Assembly: GCA_977006965.1 (NCBI GenBank)
Contig: OZ345380.1
Coordinates: forward strand, 558,001 to 622,000
Source of the DNA: Phymatolithon calcareum
Taxonomy: Eukaryota > Rhodophyta > Florideophyceae > Hapalidiales
Reading direction: 5' to 3'
DNA length: 64,000 nucleotides
Shown: piece after piece, positions 30,798-42,757 of the stretch
Layout: every line of letters begins with the position of its first letter
Numbering within the stretch: position 1 is the first letter of the stretch
Notes under the pieces: model-generated
What the model was told of the DNA's origin: nothing
Seen by the model: the letters and a program-made list of their open reading frames with translations, nothing else
The model's database searches: none
Position numbers and translations under genes: made by a program

Positions 30798-31324
30798 TAT
30801 AATACTCGAAAAGGGAATCGCTTCCTCTTGCCGAGCTCTCTCTTCCTGTCGCTCAGCTTCCCTGTGCGCTCTCTGATCTGCTCGCTCTTCTTCACGGAGC
30901 GCCTTCTCTTCAGCTCGGTCCTCTGCTCGGGCTACGCGCTCTGCTTCCCTTCTTTCGTTCTCTTGCCGAAGTTTCAAACTGAAAATCGACATCATATCCC
31001 CGTCGGAGGATTGCCCTGAACGCCCCCCACTCAACCGCCTCTGGACAATAGGGCGCGGAGAAGGTAGTCGTGGCGAGTCCAGTGGGCTCTGCCGCGTATA
31101 TAGGAGAAAGCCAGCTTGTGCAACGTTCATAGCGAGAGCACTGCGGGCGGCTCGTTGAGAACAGGATTGTCCGTTGCTCATGTCGAGGTCGACAATGGAG
31201 CGGTCGCATTTTCATGGGCAACGGACTCTGTACCGGCTCGCTCGTGTCCTGATTCATCGCTAAATTCCTCAGGGAGATCTTCGTCTTCGTGTATGTCGTC
31301 GCCTGTATCTAGGTCAGCATTTTG

Positions 31325-31995
31325 TTAAATAGCTGACTTGAGTCTCTTTGCTTTTCGAACTGCGGGCTGGCAGTAGGGATCCCCAGCAGGGACAGAAAAG
31401 CGGTCAAGAGCTGCGAAGATAGGTCTGATACTAATGATAGATCGATCCATTTGAGGATATCGGGGAAGCAGGGCCAACATTGCCGAAATACGCTGCCGAA
31501 GCCGTATATTCACAGAGCAATACAGGAACAGCATTTCTGGAAGCGCACTTAGTGACGCATTGTTCACGGAGGGCAAGTGAGTGATTTTTTGGGAATACAG
31601 GGCGAGTTCCGAGTTGGGAGGGAATTAGAGGCAAGTGAGAAGCCGGAGCAAGAGGATTTGTTACGGGTGTTCCTCCCCGTAGTGACTCAAGAAGTCTCCG
31701 TGTGTGTTCATGGGGCTCGATCTCCGCAGGAGACAAGTGTGGTTTCTGCTCCGCAGCTGCATTGGATGAACTTGCTGGAACTGTAGTAGTGAAACTTGTC
31801 TTTTGTCCCTGTGAAGCCTCTGTTGCGACATGGCTTGGAGTAGAATCGGTGGGTACTTCTTGTGAAGCGGGGACCTAGATCGGTGTTTCTATATTCAGCG
31901 TTTTGCTTTTTGCCCCAATTGGAAATATAAACCATTGTTTTATCTCCAGGATTAACAAGACGGTGTATTATCAACCTCAACTTGGAGCTTTGCAA
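31325..31995 (-). pseudogene. Decayed reading frames, unrecognised
   Basis: Three overlapping minus-strand frames (31708-31995, 31431-31736, 31325-31576) read like one protein broken by frameshifts. Examples are DKTMVYISNWGKKQ, then PHEHTRRLLESLRG, then RQRISAMLALLPRYPQMDRS. They lie in line with the coiled-coil ORF downstream. No domain is recognised. Confidence 0.35.
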
Positions 31996-32437
31996 TTGTT
32001 CTGCTGCTTGCCCTCAATTTGCCGCAATACGAGGATCTACTCTTCTAAGCAGCAGCGCATCTTTTTGATCACCCGAGGCAGATCACTGCACTACTCTGAC
32101 TGAGAGAAACGCGCCGTAGCGAAAATGATAGAAATGTGTCGTACAACACATTTGGTTCACAGAGGAAAGCTCTATGACCAAATGTCGCGCGATTTGCACA
32201 TTTTGCGTGTCACAAATCGAGGACACGAGACAAATGCACCGTGGCGTGACGTCGCATTTTGCGCAGAAATGACGCATTTTGTGCAATTTATCATTTTCAG
32301 GAGCGACCCATTGATCTCACGAGACTGCATAGTATGATACAGCGGTGCTCCCTAGCCGCTGTTCCGATGCACAATTGGACACTAACCTCCCGGCATTGCC
32401 CTCCTGCGCTCCAAACTCCTCTAATCGAATCTCCGCC

Positions 32438-33917
32438 ATGTCAACGCAAAACGAAACCTTCAACAGCGGCAATACCAGGACTCACTTCAGCTTCTTCAAG
32501 GCGGCAGCTGCTCTCGCCCGCAAAGTTTTTCGGAATGCCAACGGTCCCGTCCAGCCTGCAGAGGCCGCTATCCCGACCGAAGATATTCCGGACTCTCTCA
32601 GACCAGGTCAAGTGTATGCATCAGAGCGCCAAATCTTTCTGGAACGGCAGGGGAAGGATCCTCTACGCAAGAGACTGCATACCTTCGAATGCGAAAGCAG
32701 ACACAAAACAAGTCACAGAATGCATTCCTCGCACCTGTCGTCGCGAATGCTTCACCAAATTTATTATCGGACTCTTCTGCAAAACCGTTTGCACACCAAG
32801 GGTTTGCAAAACAATTACCGTCACAGACCCGGCATCGGAGAGGAGAATTGCCGAACTCAACGCACAACGTAAATTTCAAGAAGGACAAGAGACAGGTAAC
32901 GATGTGCAGGATCAGACTCAAGTGGTTGCCGAAACAGCGAATAAGAAGGGTGAACAGATTATCAATCGCCTTCTCATCCAAATCGATATTGCCAGCAATC
33001 TCTACATCTTGTACACTATGCTTGCCATCATCATCGGTACACCAGTCGTAATTTACAAGCGCGAGAAGGGGTCTCGCGTGCTCGGTGCGACATTCGGTCT
33101 TCGTAAGTCAACCTTCATCATCATTGTCATTGTTGCGCTGACTATATATGACAGCGGCGTGAAGGTATTCAGAGACACCGATTTTCCTCGTCTCTTCCGC
33201 AATTTTCAGAACGATCCATGCTACTTGGACCCCAAATTCTCACAGGCGCGTCTACAAGTCATCAAGGATACTTGCGGAAATGTAACAGAGCGCAGAACAA
33301 CATTGGAGGGCACCTTCGCAGAAATGACTCGAGTCTTTTACGATGCAAGTTTGTGTGAAGTTTGTGCGACCAACAGTGCACCTCGTACTGCGAACAACCG
33401 ACTCGTGTCGAACATTGACAACGAGCGCAAGAAGTACTCAGAGAGCAACCTCATAGACTACAAGTATCCTGGCTCTTGCAACGCTACAGAACTGAGCCAT
33501 TCGACGGCAACAGCACCGGACTCGGGGGTCAGTTTCGCACGAGCGTTTCTTGGCAGTGGCATTCTGGCTCAAATCCTACTGAAAGTAATTCTTTCCAGTT
33601 GGTTGGTGCATCTTATTGCGTATATAGAGCCCCTCACGATGCACCGCGGGATAGTGGAGGTTTTTGGGATTCCGGAAGGACGTCCCATTGGTTTGACGAA
33701 GCAAGAAACTGCCTCCGTGACACGGTTTGCAAGAGATAAACACTTGCTGCCACTCATTTTGACATCTATTCTGATGGTTGGGGAAGTTGTTATCATCATC
33801 TACAGTGTGGTGGAATCATTTCGGGCTCGAAATATCTTGGATGATGTCGAAGTCGTTCCGCGAACTGTGAGTGTCGTACGATACTCCTGCAATGACGTCA
33901 CCGGTCTCTTAACGTAG
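32438..33917 (+). CDS. Multi-pass membrane protein with a Cys-rich segment; needs a frame change
   Basis: The best start is the ATG at 32438 (CGCCATGTCA), giving MSTQNETFNSGNTRTHFSFF and LRPGQVYASERQIFLERQGK. That frame closes at 32872. The main body is in another frame, open from upstream to 33917. A change near 32610-32700 joins them, by an indel or by a short intron of 3n+1 bases. The body has CIPRTCRRECFTKFIIGLFC then CKTVCTPRVCKT (about 32724-32810), a Gln-rich polar stretch, and four membrane helices near 32994-33056, 33111-33152, 33560-33625 and 33748-33813. A ~130-residue loop with paired Cys (CEVCATN) separates helices 2 and 3. I do not recognise the family; no enzyme motif is visible. 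Confidence 0.6.
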
Positions 33918-34480
33918 TTGCCTCACAAGTTGTATCCTTAGCAAGTATTTCTTTAGGTTGTGTTTTCTCGACGGCGTCATTTTTCGCTGTACCGGTCGAA
34001 ACTTCTGAAGTCTTGTGGATGTTTCCTGTTAGGCTTCGAAAGCTTCCCAGAAATCGAGATCCTCTTTACTTCACGTTCGCAGAGCTGATATTTTGCCCCA
34101 CGCTTACCTGTTCTTTCGAAAATGGTGGATGTCTGCTGCGTCCCCTACTACTGCTGAAAATTGGAACCCGTTTAGCGGCCAGTATGAAAAGCTTAAGTGC
34201 TTCCTTTGCTACGCCGTGCAAAAAGGTGTTTTGCCACACTGTGTCCCCTCGAGATGGTAGGAGATAGTTGCCGAAAGCAGTGGGAGGCGAACAACAATAA
34301 CAACCCTGAGAGGCGCGGAAAGGGCCCTTTGTGACCTTTCAGTCACCGGCCATGAGACATCCCCGCAATGTTTCTAGAGAAATGATATGAGTCCCATGCA
34401 ACCCTGCCCTACATGACAGCTCTGAAAGCGGATTTTCCTCGACTTCAATGTGACGCAACACAAGTACTGTAAAGTGACTC
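33918..34480. other. Spacer between the membrane-protein gene and quartet 2
   Basis: An 84-codon ORF (34013-34267) has no conserved look. Nothing else is seen. Confidence 0.5.
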
Positions 34481-34556
34481 TGCAGTTTATTTTGGCTCTG
34501 AATAAAGTTAAAGCAAATGTACAGGACTTGGCAATTTCGCCGTTTCCAGCATCCGA

Positions 34557-35695
<1,139 letters not shown>

Positions 35696-36247
35696 GTAAT
35701 ATTGCAAGATGTTCTTCGCTGTCCAAGGTGTCCTTGCCCATCACAGCCTCAAATTTCCTTCCGTGTACACTAAAATAAAGCAACGAATTCAAACCAAATT
35801 TTGTCATCCTTCCAAAGCACTGTATCGATTTCAAAATTGTGAAACACCAGTAGAGGAAGAAAGCCCGGAGGACTATGCGTCTTCGACTAATACTGTATGC
35901 TACTGTGGCACAAATAAGATCTGGAAGCGGAAATATGTGTTTTTTGTTCGTTGGCAATCGTTCTCACTCTAAGACTCGTACCTGGAGCCCCGCTGAGCAC
36001 AAGGCTCAAGTCTACCACCACTACTTGATTGCTGTGTAGAACGAGGAGCATTCGCACAAAGTGTACAGCAAGGGCTGGTCAGATTTTGTTTCATCTTGAG
36101 GTGCTCTAAAACGTACTTGACTGCTCTAATCGCCCTATCTGCTTGCCATCGATTCATGAATTGGTTATCCTCTGCACTAATGTATCGTAGAAAGCGCAAT
36201 TTGAGAGAATCGGAAATACATATTTATTGTACAGGAAAGCTGGCAAA
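35696..36247. other. H4-H2B convergent spacer
   Basis: This 552-bp spacer is similar in part to 19900-20140 of quartet 1 (for example CAAACCAAATTTTG near 35790 and TCCAAAGCA near 35812). It contains no transposon, unlike its counterpart. Confidence 0.6.
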
Positions 36248-36625
36248 TTATGCACTAGAGTACTTGGTCACAGCCTTAGTGCCCTCGGAGACGGCATGCT
36301 TGGCGAGCTCACCCGGCAGAATAAGACGAATTGCAGTTTGGATTTCGCGCGAAGTAAGTGTCTTGGTACCGCTGTACGTGCTCAGCTTGGCCGACTCGGA
36401 CGCAATACGCTCGAACAGATCGTTCACGAACGAATTCATGATGCTCATGGCTTTGGACGAAACACCGGTGTCGGGATGCACCTGTTTAAGGACCTTGTAG
36501 ATGTAGATGGAGTATGACTCGTTCCTCTTCTTGCTCCTCTTCTTCTTGTCAGTGGATGCGACGGCGGGGACGCTCTTCTTGCCCTTGTCGGACTTGGGGA
36601 CCGACTTGTTACCCTTCGGAGCCAT
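36248..36625 (-). CDS. H2B: Histone H2B (125 aa), quartet 2
   Basis: Starts [20 protein letters not shown] at 36625; the longer frame to 36727 is 5' UTR. It differs from quartet 1 H2B at five positions (S/P, V/A, N/S and T/N in the tail, A/S in the fold). The C-terminus [12 protein letters not shown] is intact. Confidence 0.97.
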   Translation of the reverse strand: MAPKGNKSVPKSDKGKKSVPAVASTDKKKRSKKRNESYSIYIYKVLKQVHPDTGVSSKAMSIMNSFVNDLFERIASESAKLSTYSGTKTLTSREIQTAIRLILPGELAKHAVSEGTKAVTKYSSA

Positions 36626-37062
36626 GAGGAAGGAGTTGAGAGAGGTGGAAAAGAGTTGCAAAGTTGAGCAGAAACTTGGGTGCTTACCGAACAAGGTGGA
36701 TAGTAGAGAGTTGGGGAATAAATACAAAATAGGTGCTGGAACCTCGCCAGCCTAGGCGAAACTGATTTGGAAAAAAGGCGGCATTAGCAGTTTTCTCGTT
36801 TTGACCAATCATATACTTTTCAATTTATTCATTCCTGAAATTGACAGTTCCATTCGATTGAAAGTCAATTGCGAGACATTATTCTGGCCAACGAAAACGA
36901 TTGAATTCGCACCTACTATGCTTCATACAGGTCATACTTTTTGGCGCGAACTCGAAGATTTCCTTTAAAATCCGTATGCGAGGGACCTACGTGTTCGCAA
37001 CCTAACCACTCCACTACCACCTCCCATTCTTCAACACTCTGATTTATCAAAACAGCTCCAAA
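36626..37062. promoter_or_regulatory. Shared divergent promoter of H2B and H2A, quartet 2
   Basis: A 437-bp region with TTTTTGGCGCG (36938-36948), an E2F-type site, and GACCAATCATA (36814-36824), a CCAAT box. Both lie in the blocks conserved with quartet 1. Confidence 0.75.
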
Positions 37063-37449
37063 ATGGCTCCCAAGGTTGCCAAGTCCGAGAAGAAAGCTAC
37101 TCAGTCGCGCTCGTCCAAGGCAGGATTGCAGTTTCCAGTGGGTCGTATCCACCGATTCCTCCGCAAGGGAGGATACGCCGATCGTGTTGGTGCTGGAGCC
37201 CCTGTGTACCTTGCCGCTGTGATGGAATACCTCACAGCTGAAGTTCTGGAGCTTGCCGGAAACGCCGCACGTGACAACAAGAAGACGCGTATCATTCCGC
37301 GCCACATTCAGCTGGCCGTGAGGAACGACGAGGAACTGAACAAGCTTCTCGGTGGTGTGACGATTGCGTCTGGAGGTGTTCTTCCCAACATTCATCAGGT
37401 CCTCATGCCGCGCAAAAAGTCCAAGGGTGATGCTTCCCAAGAAGTTTGA
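37063..37449 (+). CDS. H2A: Histone H2A (128 aa), quartet 2
   Basis: Starts [20 protein letters not shown]. The full H2A fold and docking region are present. The tail KGDASQEV again ends with an S-Q site. There are two differences from the quartet 1 copy. Confidence 0.97.
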   Translation: MAPKVAKSEKKATQSRSSKAGLQFPVGRIHRFLRKGGYADRVGAGAPVYLAAVMEYLTAEVLELAGNAARDNKKTRIIPRHIQLAVRNDEELNKLLGGVTIASGGVLPNIHQVLMPRKKSKGDASQEV

Positions 37450-37992
37450 GTGTTCCTTCATCGTTTTGTATAATAAGGTTTTAATTTTACCTGCCAATAT
37501 CGCGGATGTATTGCAACGGTTTTTCCAGTTCCTTCTGATCGGGACTATGTCCTCGTGGAGTAGTGCATTTGGAGATCCGGCCATCGCATTCCAAGCACTT
37601 TCTTGTTGTAGCAAAAGCACCATCGCTCACGTACTTGCTGAAGAAGTTTACAAAGCGGGGTTTTGAACACAACCATTCTATATTACAGAATGAAAGGTTT
37701 TTTCTAGAAAGTTTGCGTCATCTGTCCTCATCGCTCGCTATATCCCTGGCTCTGCTATGCCGTTCTGTTTCGTCTCCAAGAAGCTTCTCTCCCTGCATAC
37801 AAAGTACCGCTGCGCCGCCCATGGCTCACATATCTTGTGTAATTTAGTCACCTTTCGTAGAATCTGCAAATATCTGCTTGAATGGTGCATATTTGCAATT
37901 CTGACAATATCTCCTTCTTTACCTTGTCCTCCCAATTCGATAAACATCGTGTTTATTCAGATACGCATTTGCGCCTTTTCTCAGGAATACTA

Positions 37993-38035
37993 ATACCATG
38001 AACTACATGTCTAGTAGACATGTAGTTCATGGTAT
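37993..38035. repeat. Perfect palindrome, 21-nt arms
   Basis: ATACCATGAACTACATGTCT(A) faces its exact complement around G at 38014. The centre TGTCTAGTAGACA resembles two piggyBac-like ends around CTAG, possibly by chance. Confidence 0.9.
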
Positions 38036-38492
38036 GCAGTTGGACCGGCTTGTGAGCGGAGCCCAATTCTATACAGTACAGTACTTTCTTCTGGATCTCC
38101 TCTTCGATGATTTTGAAGAAGAAGCGCCTTTTCTACGAAGAATTCCTCCAGATCCTTCCCTCGAAAATAAATCGTGATATGGTAGCCCACATCTCGCCCC
38201 TCTTCTGTTTGAATACGTACATGGCGCGCTGAATGAACGTGAGCGATATTAAGAACTCATACCAATTATAAAAGCAATGACTTCCGGTTGTGATGGTGAT
38301 CACATACTGTAGTGTAGAGATAAATTGGCTACCTACTGAAGACTTTTAGCAAGACTCATTCTGCAGGACTAAAACACCCCGCAGCTCAGTCCAAATGCCA
38401 CCAATCCATTTACTGCATATTTGCACGTGTCGTCATCCCATATAACGTTTAACCACGTACACGCCTCTCACGGAACCATGAGACACTGTAAA

Positions 38493-38574
38493 GCCGATTC
38501 TTCTGAGGTTCTTCCTTTAGCAAGCAGCTCAGAAGAATCGGCGGTATAACAAATGAGCTTGAAGCTCATTTGTT
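38493..38574. repeat. Pair of adjacent hairpins
   Basis: Hairpin 1 is GCCGATTCTTCTGAG with its complement (38493-38507 and 38528-38542, 20-nt loop). Hairpin 2 is AACAAATGAGCTT with its complement around G at 38561 (38548-38574). Same architecture as 26312-26392. Confidence 0.9.
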
Positions 38575-38978
38575 CTGGCAAATTACCACGTACAGTACTG
38601 CACGCAAGTTCGCATGAGGCAAAGTTTGTCCGAGGCTGACAATACAGCATCGAACTATGCAGCAACCATCCAGCACTATTGTTCCTGGTAGTATATGACT
38701 GGCAGATTCACGTCACAGGAATGCAGTTGGCACTGCCTGGCAGCCAGCGTGGTCAGTGTCCCCCGGCTCGCACTGAATTCCCGAAGTAAACAATATACAG
38801 TAAATTGTTGTTTTCAAATCAATTAATGATTTGTACCAATCATTCACTACAAACAGAGTGGACTTAAAAATAGACGTTGCAGTCCACGTGGATTCAGCTC
38901 AGCTGTGCAGCCATTTGCGGTGCCTACGGCGATGGATTCCCTTGTGCTCCTCCTCTTGCTTGGTGTCCAATGGTACAG

Positions 38979-38984
38979 TATAAG
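38979..38984 (+). promoter_or_regulatory. TATA box of the lactonase-like gene
   Basis: TATAAG in GGTACAGTATAAGACATC, 68 bp before the ATG at 39047. Confidence 0.5.
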
Positions 38985-39046
38985 ACATCCTGCTTGTGGA
39001 AGTGCACAACCCTTGCACCTCCAACCCGCCATCCAAAGCAGGCAAA

Positions 39047-40273
39047 ATGAGGTCGCATCAATTCCTCTCTTTCCTCGGATTTCTCCTGTTGCCCCACATT
39101 CTGCAAGCTGCCCCGTCGTCATGCCCGTCCTCACTCAGGTTCGCCATCGGCAGCTACACGAACATTCCTTGGCGTCCGGACTTCACCGGTGAGGGACTCG
39201 TTATCGCAAAGCTCACATCTACCGGGGTGAACAAAACAGCAGTGGTACCTCCCTCTGAGGTCGGCGACAATCCGGCGTATTGTGCGCTCAATTCCCATCG
39301 CACGCTGTATTGTTGCACAGGCGGCAACACAAGCGCAATGACCCGTCTTCCGAAGATCCGCCATCTTCCGCACGAGCTCGTTCGTCGTGCAGTGCATCCA
39401 AGTAGCGGCGCCAATCACATTGCCGTCCTCCACAACAAGGCCAGGTCTGGCGACACCTATTCTGGTGACCGCGTGCTCGTTGCCGACTATAATGGACAAC
39501 TCCTTTCATTTGTCGTACAGGGCGTTAATGCCCATTATTGGGATGTTCATAACTTCACAATACCTGCGCATCTCGCATCGAACGCGACAAAGCGGCAGAA
39601 ATCCCCACATCCACATCAAACTCTACCCCTGGACAACGGCGATGTGCTTGTGTCAGACCTCGGGGCAGATGTTGTGCACCGGTTCGCTATTGGCGGTTAC
39701 GGTGAGATTTACTGGAAGGAATTTGTTCGGTTAGAGATGGGCGACGGGCCAAGACATGCAGCGCAGCATCCGAAGCTCAAGGACGTTGTGTACGTTGTGA
39801 ACGAACTGTCGCTCACAGTTGTACGTCTTCGCATTGGGAAGTGCGAAGGGAAAGAACGTTTGGCGAAGGGTGCTTTTGTCAAATGTGAGCGCAGCTCATT
39901 GGTGGACGGGACAAATAAGGGAGCTACCGCGGCGGCGATCCGCGTCAGTGCGGATGGTCGCTACTTGTACGCCAGCGTCCGTTATGGGGGAATGGAAACG
40001 CTGGGGAGTATTGTTGGGTTTGCAATTAAGCTGGATGGACGAATCGGGAAGCGAATTGGCATCTGGAGCTCCCAAGGAATTCGCCCGAGAGATTTTTCCA
40101 TTATTGAACGATTTGAGGGTGAAAATGGAAGCTGTCAGAGTTATCTGGCCATTGCGAATCGAGATTCTAACAATGTTGTCTTCGTCCGAAGAGATGCGGA
40201 TACTGGCGTTGTGGATAGCTCGGCAAGGTTTACGCTTTCTGTTAAGACACCGACATCAGTTCTAGAGGTCTAA
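39047..40273 (+). CDS. Secreted lactonase-like seven-bladed beta-propeller (408 aa)
   Basis: I chose the Met at 39047 because it starts a signal peptide (MRSHQFLSFLGFLLLPHILQ, cut near AAPSS). The frame opens 17 codons earlier at 38996 without a good context. The body resembles the 6-phosphogluconolactonase/lactonase propeller family (Pfam Lactonase type). Signatures are FAIGSYTN (32-39), SPHPHQTLPLDNGDVLVSDL (186-205), GPRHAAQHPKLKDVVYVVNE (234-253), SADGRYLYASVRY, RPRDFSI and LAIANRDSNNVVFVRRDADT. Cytosolic members hydrolyse 6-phosphogluconolactone. A secreted form must act on another lactone or simply be a propeller scaffold. Single exon, TATA-driven. Confidence 0.82.
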   Translation: MRSHQFLSFLGFLLLPHILQAAPSSCPSSLRFAIGSYTNIPWRPDFTGEGLVIAKLTSTGVNKTAVVPPSEVGDNPAYCALNSHRTLYCCTGGNTSAMTRLPKIRHLPHELVRRAVHPSSGANHIAVLHNKARSGDTYSGDRVLVADYNGQLLSFVVQGVNAHYWDVHNFTIPAHLASNATKRQKSPHPHQTLPLDNGDVLVSDLGADVVHRFAIGGYGEIYWKEFVRLEMGDGPRHAAQHPKLKDVVYVVNELSLTVVRLRIGKCEGKERLAKGAFVKCERSSLVDGTNKGATAAAIRVSADGRYLYASVRYGGMETLGSIVGFAIKLDGRIGKRIGIWSSQGIRPRDFSIIERFEGENGSCQSYLAIANRDSNNVVFVRRDADTGVVDSSARFTLSVKTPTSVLEV

Positions 40274-40284
40274 CCCATTTGACG

Positions 40285-40470
40285 CGAATCTATTGTACGG
40301 GATTTTTCTTCTATTGAGGACATTACTTTTTCTGAATTAAGCAAGTGTACATTATAATGCTTGTCAGCATTATCCTCAAGAACATAAAGCTCATTGATCA
40401 TCTCTACGTATCAGAGCAATGCAGTTCCTACCATTAGATCGTCAATTAGAGCTCCATCAAGCCCGCTAGA
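40285..40470 (-). mobile_element. piggyBac-like remnant, copy 4 (C-terminal end only)
   Basis: Minus-strand reading gives worn pieces of the finger region and end (VEMINELYVLED, MSSIEEKSRTI). The outer end TCTATTGTACGGG resembles the family inverted repeat. The flanking CTAG is lost. It lies just after the lactonase-like gene. Confidence 0.65.
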
Positions 40471-41540
40471 AGTATAGACTTGTGCGCGCGTTCCTTGCGC
40501 GGACCTTGGACTGTGATGGAAATCTGAGTTTATTCAAGTAGGGGCGATGAGCCCGATTTAAATAGGGTCCGGGTCCCGAAGATCTTTTTGTTCGATTCCG
40601 CGCGAAGGAACTTACAATGTGAACTGTTGAAACAAAAGTTGTAAAAGTTGATTTCATATTCGAAGATGGTAGCTTAAGGCTACCCAGAAGACAATTCAGA
40701 GTAATTCAATTTGTACAATTGCCCGATTTGAGCCCGTCGTTGAGACGGGAGTTGTGTAAAAGAAGAAAGGTAGATTTTTATTTAAAAGTTACCAACGCAT
40801 CTGCTGACGCTCGGGGGAACTTTCCTAAGGCCAAGGGGTTTTGGCTAGATTCTGTCCTGAAGGGGTTTTCTTTTCTTGTTGGTGTAACACGACTCAGTGG
40901 ACTACAAAAACCCACCTCTGGTCTCCTTCGGGACCTCGAGGGGGAAAGTTACTCCCCTGTCCTGTGACACGCTGTAATTTCAAGTTGCGGGTAGTCCTTA
41001 CTTGCCCACGGCCTGAAACATGGTTAGGAGCTCGTCGAGTACTCGCTTAGTCCAGGCGCTGTCTTCTTTGGAGAGTCTGTCCTTTGCGAGACCATTTATC
41101 ACGTCACGGGAGTTGTGTAGCAGGAGAGGTGGCACACATGCAGAGGTCGGAACAATATGATTATCAGTGATTGCAGATCTTTGCTGTTCAATATGTGAGC
41201 TCGCAATAAGGATTGTAATCAATTTGCTGAATGGCGGTGCAATTCTGTACCTTCATCAATCCACTCATGGAGGCTTTATTCAAACACAAAACAGTGGCAC
41301 TAACAGGCTTTCTAGCATCTACACGCTAGTTCCGTAATGCTCCTCTTTGTAAAGCTCATAGGCTGTCATGCGAGCTTCTGCCCTATCCGAGCGAGCACCT
41401 GATAGACTAAGGCCAAAACAGAGCTACATCAACAGAAGGTGCTCGGGGTATTCATTCGGGGGATAAGCATCTTGAAAGCCATACTCATATATAAGTCGTT
41501 GATTCAACCAACGTGAGAATACTCTATCCAACACACACTC
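40471..41540. other. Repeat-bearing spacer without a gene
   Basis: Apart from the VTNASADA copy listed separately, only short unconserved ORFs (74 codons at most on the minus strand) are seen. Confidence 0.4.
40755..40845 (+). repeat. Dispersed repeat 'VTNASADA', copy 4
   Basis: AAAAGAAGAAAGGTAGATTT is followed by TTATTTAAAAGTTACCAACG and CATCTGCTGACGC. The frame (40719-40967) reads RRKVDFYLKVTNASADARGN. Confidence 0.65.
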
Positions 41541-42284
41541 GTGGACCCCAAAAGTACAAGAAGCTATCAAAGAAATAGAAGAACCTTTTTCTTCCAAGTT
41601 GCGGCGGTATTGCAAATGGAAGGACCGAGCAGCTCCGGCTGCTATGCAGGATTAAATCACCAGTACAAGAGAGAGAATATTAGCGTTCAGGCCGATGCGC
41701 CGAGGAAAGGCAAGAAAGTTGGTTATTTTGTTCAAACCAAGAGAAGAGCGAAACTTTTAAGAGTTACAGTCGGCACGCTGGCATATTGCCGCGATGGTGC
41801 AAAAAGAAGAGTTTTGTCGTCCCCTTTAAACATGTGCAGGTAGGGAAATTCCCAGATCAACTCCGACGAATTCTGTTTGCAAAAACGGCCACTGCTCTAA
41901 GCCAGGAGAAAAAGAAAAATATCGTACGACAAACCAGACAATATTTCGGCCATCCTCAGGTTTGCCAAAGTGCAACATCGACAGCTGGCCATAAAATATG
42001 CAAGCGGGGTTCCCTCACGGGAACTTGATGCTAATATCGGATATATTCGGGGCGGCAGCCGAGTATCAGCTGGTGACCGTGCGCAAGAACCCAGCAAAGT
42101 GTGGACTGAACTCTGGACAAACTTTAACAACGGAAAAGGTATTACACTCCTTACTACTCTAGAGTGTCACTATAATATGAAATCGATGGCTTCCTGTGTT
42201 AGGAACCAGGCGATATACGAAGAAAAAGTACCGAAAATCTGCTCCCATAGAGACTTAGGAGTGCTAATGAGGACTTTTAAATAA
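41541..42284 (+). pseudogene. Three-frame decayed coding sequence, unrecognised
   Basis: Overlapping plus-strand frames (41541-41843, 41786-42028, 41970-42284) appear to follow each other as one basic protein. They read DAPRKGKKVGYFVQTKRRAK, KKSFVVPFKHVQVGKFPDQL with ALSQEKKKNIVRQTRQYFGH, then ELDANIGYIRGGSRVSAGDR. No known domain is evident. It lies next to the LINE remnant and may be part of it or of a separate element. Confidence 0.35.
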
Positions 42285-42684
42285 GCAACTAATCAGTTGC
42301 CTCGAAAAAACTCAGTGGCAGCCTCGCTGACTAATGGAACATCCCAAAATCGCTCTTTTCATTTGGGAAAAACAAGCGACTCGAACAGTTGAGGTGTCAT
42401 ACTTCGGCGATTCACTGTTAGCACGTGCTTAGCTATGCTCTAAAGCCGCTCAAATTCATTCACGGAGCTAAATATAAACTCAGGTTTGATCCCTTCTTGC
42501 CTCGACTCTGTGCCATCTCACTGGAAATCTGAAATTGTAGTGTATGTCTCTTGTTGTTGAACAAGGCAGTGGCTTGCAATGGGAGCTCGGTCAATGGCGA
42601 AAAAAGAAGGCTAGAAAGAAACTTACAGCACAAGACTTAGGGGAGATCCTAAAGAGCGACCACGTCGGGTGGCCACCCGCAAGG

Positions 42685-42745
42685 ATATTTGATGATTTTA
42701 TTTTTGAGAGCTCCCAAAGCCTCACCTTGGAGTAACGGGGCAGCT
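42685..42745 (-). repeat. Dispersed repeat 'LQGEAL', copy 2
   Basis: The block AAAGCCTCACCTTGGAGTAA and its flanks match 13738-13803. Minus-strand reading is LLQGEALGALKNKIIKYP. It lies immediately downstream of the LINE remnant. Confidence 0.6.
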
Positions 42746-42757
42746 CTTTCATAATCT

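Larger units (their letters stand above)
29812..31181 (-). pseudogene. Coiled-coil ORF split by a pogo-like insertion
   Basis: The minus-strand frame from 31181 encodes MSNGQSCSQRAARSALAMNV and then a long charged helix of E-E-R repeats (REEERADQRAHREAERQEER, near 30850). It runs into the element end at 30797. If the element and one TA are removed, the frame continues on the far side (29923 down to a TAA at 29812-29814) for about 35 codons with IRKALLGSYSKYYSM. So the insertion cut an open reading frame. Upstream, 31325-31995 holds further minus-strand pieces in other frames, including the acidic TGDDIHEDEDLPEEFSDES, that may belong to the same decayed gene. The family is unknown; E/R-rich coiled coils often sit beside Myb/SANT domains in transposon accessory proteins. 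Confidence 0.5.
37450..38978. other. 1.5-kb intergenic region with palindromes
   Basis: H2A 3' UTR (poly(A)-like AATAAG near 37469) is followed by spacer. It holds the palindromes listed separately and TACAGTA words (near 38070, 38589). I see no gene. Confidence 0.5.

Noticed and set aside
36626-36727. N-terminal extension of H2B to 36727 (and of H2A to 17229, H3 to 20736)
   Set aside because: The extensions are not conserved between quartets and lie in promoter or 5' UTR sequence. Histone starts are invariant at MAPK, MART and MSGRGK.
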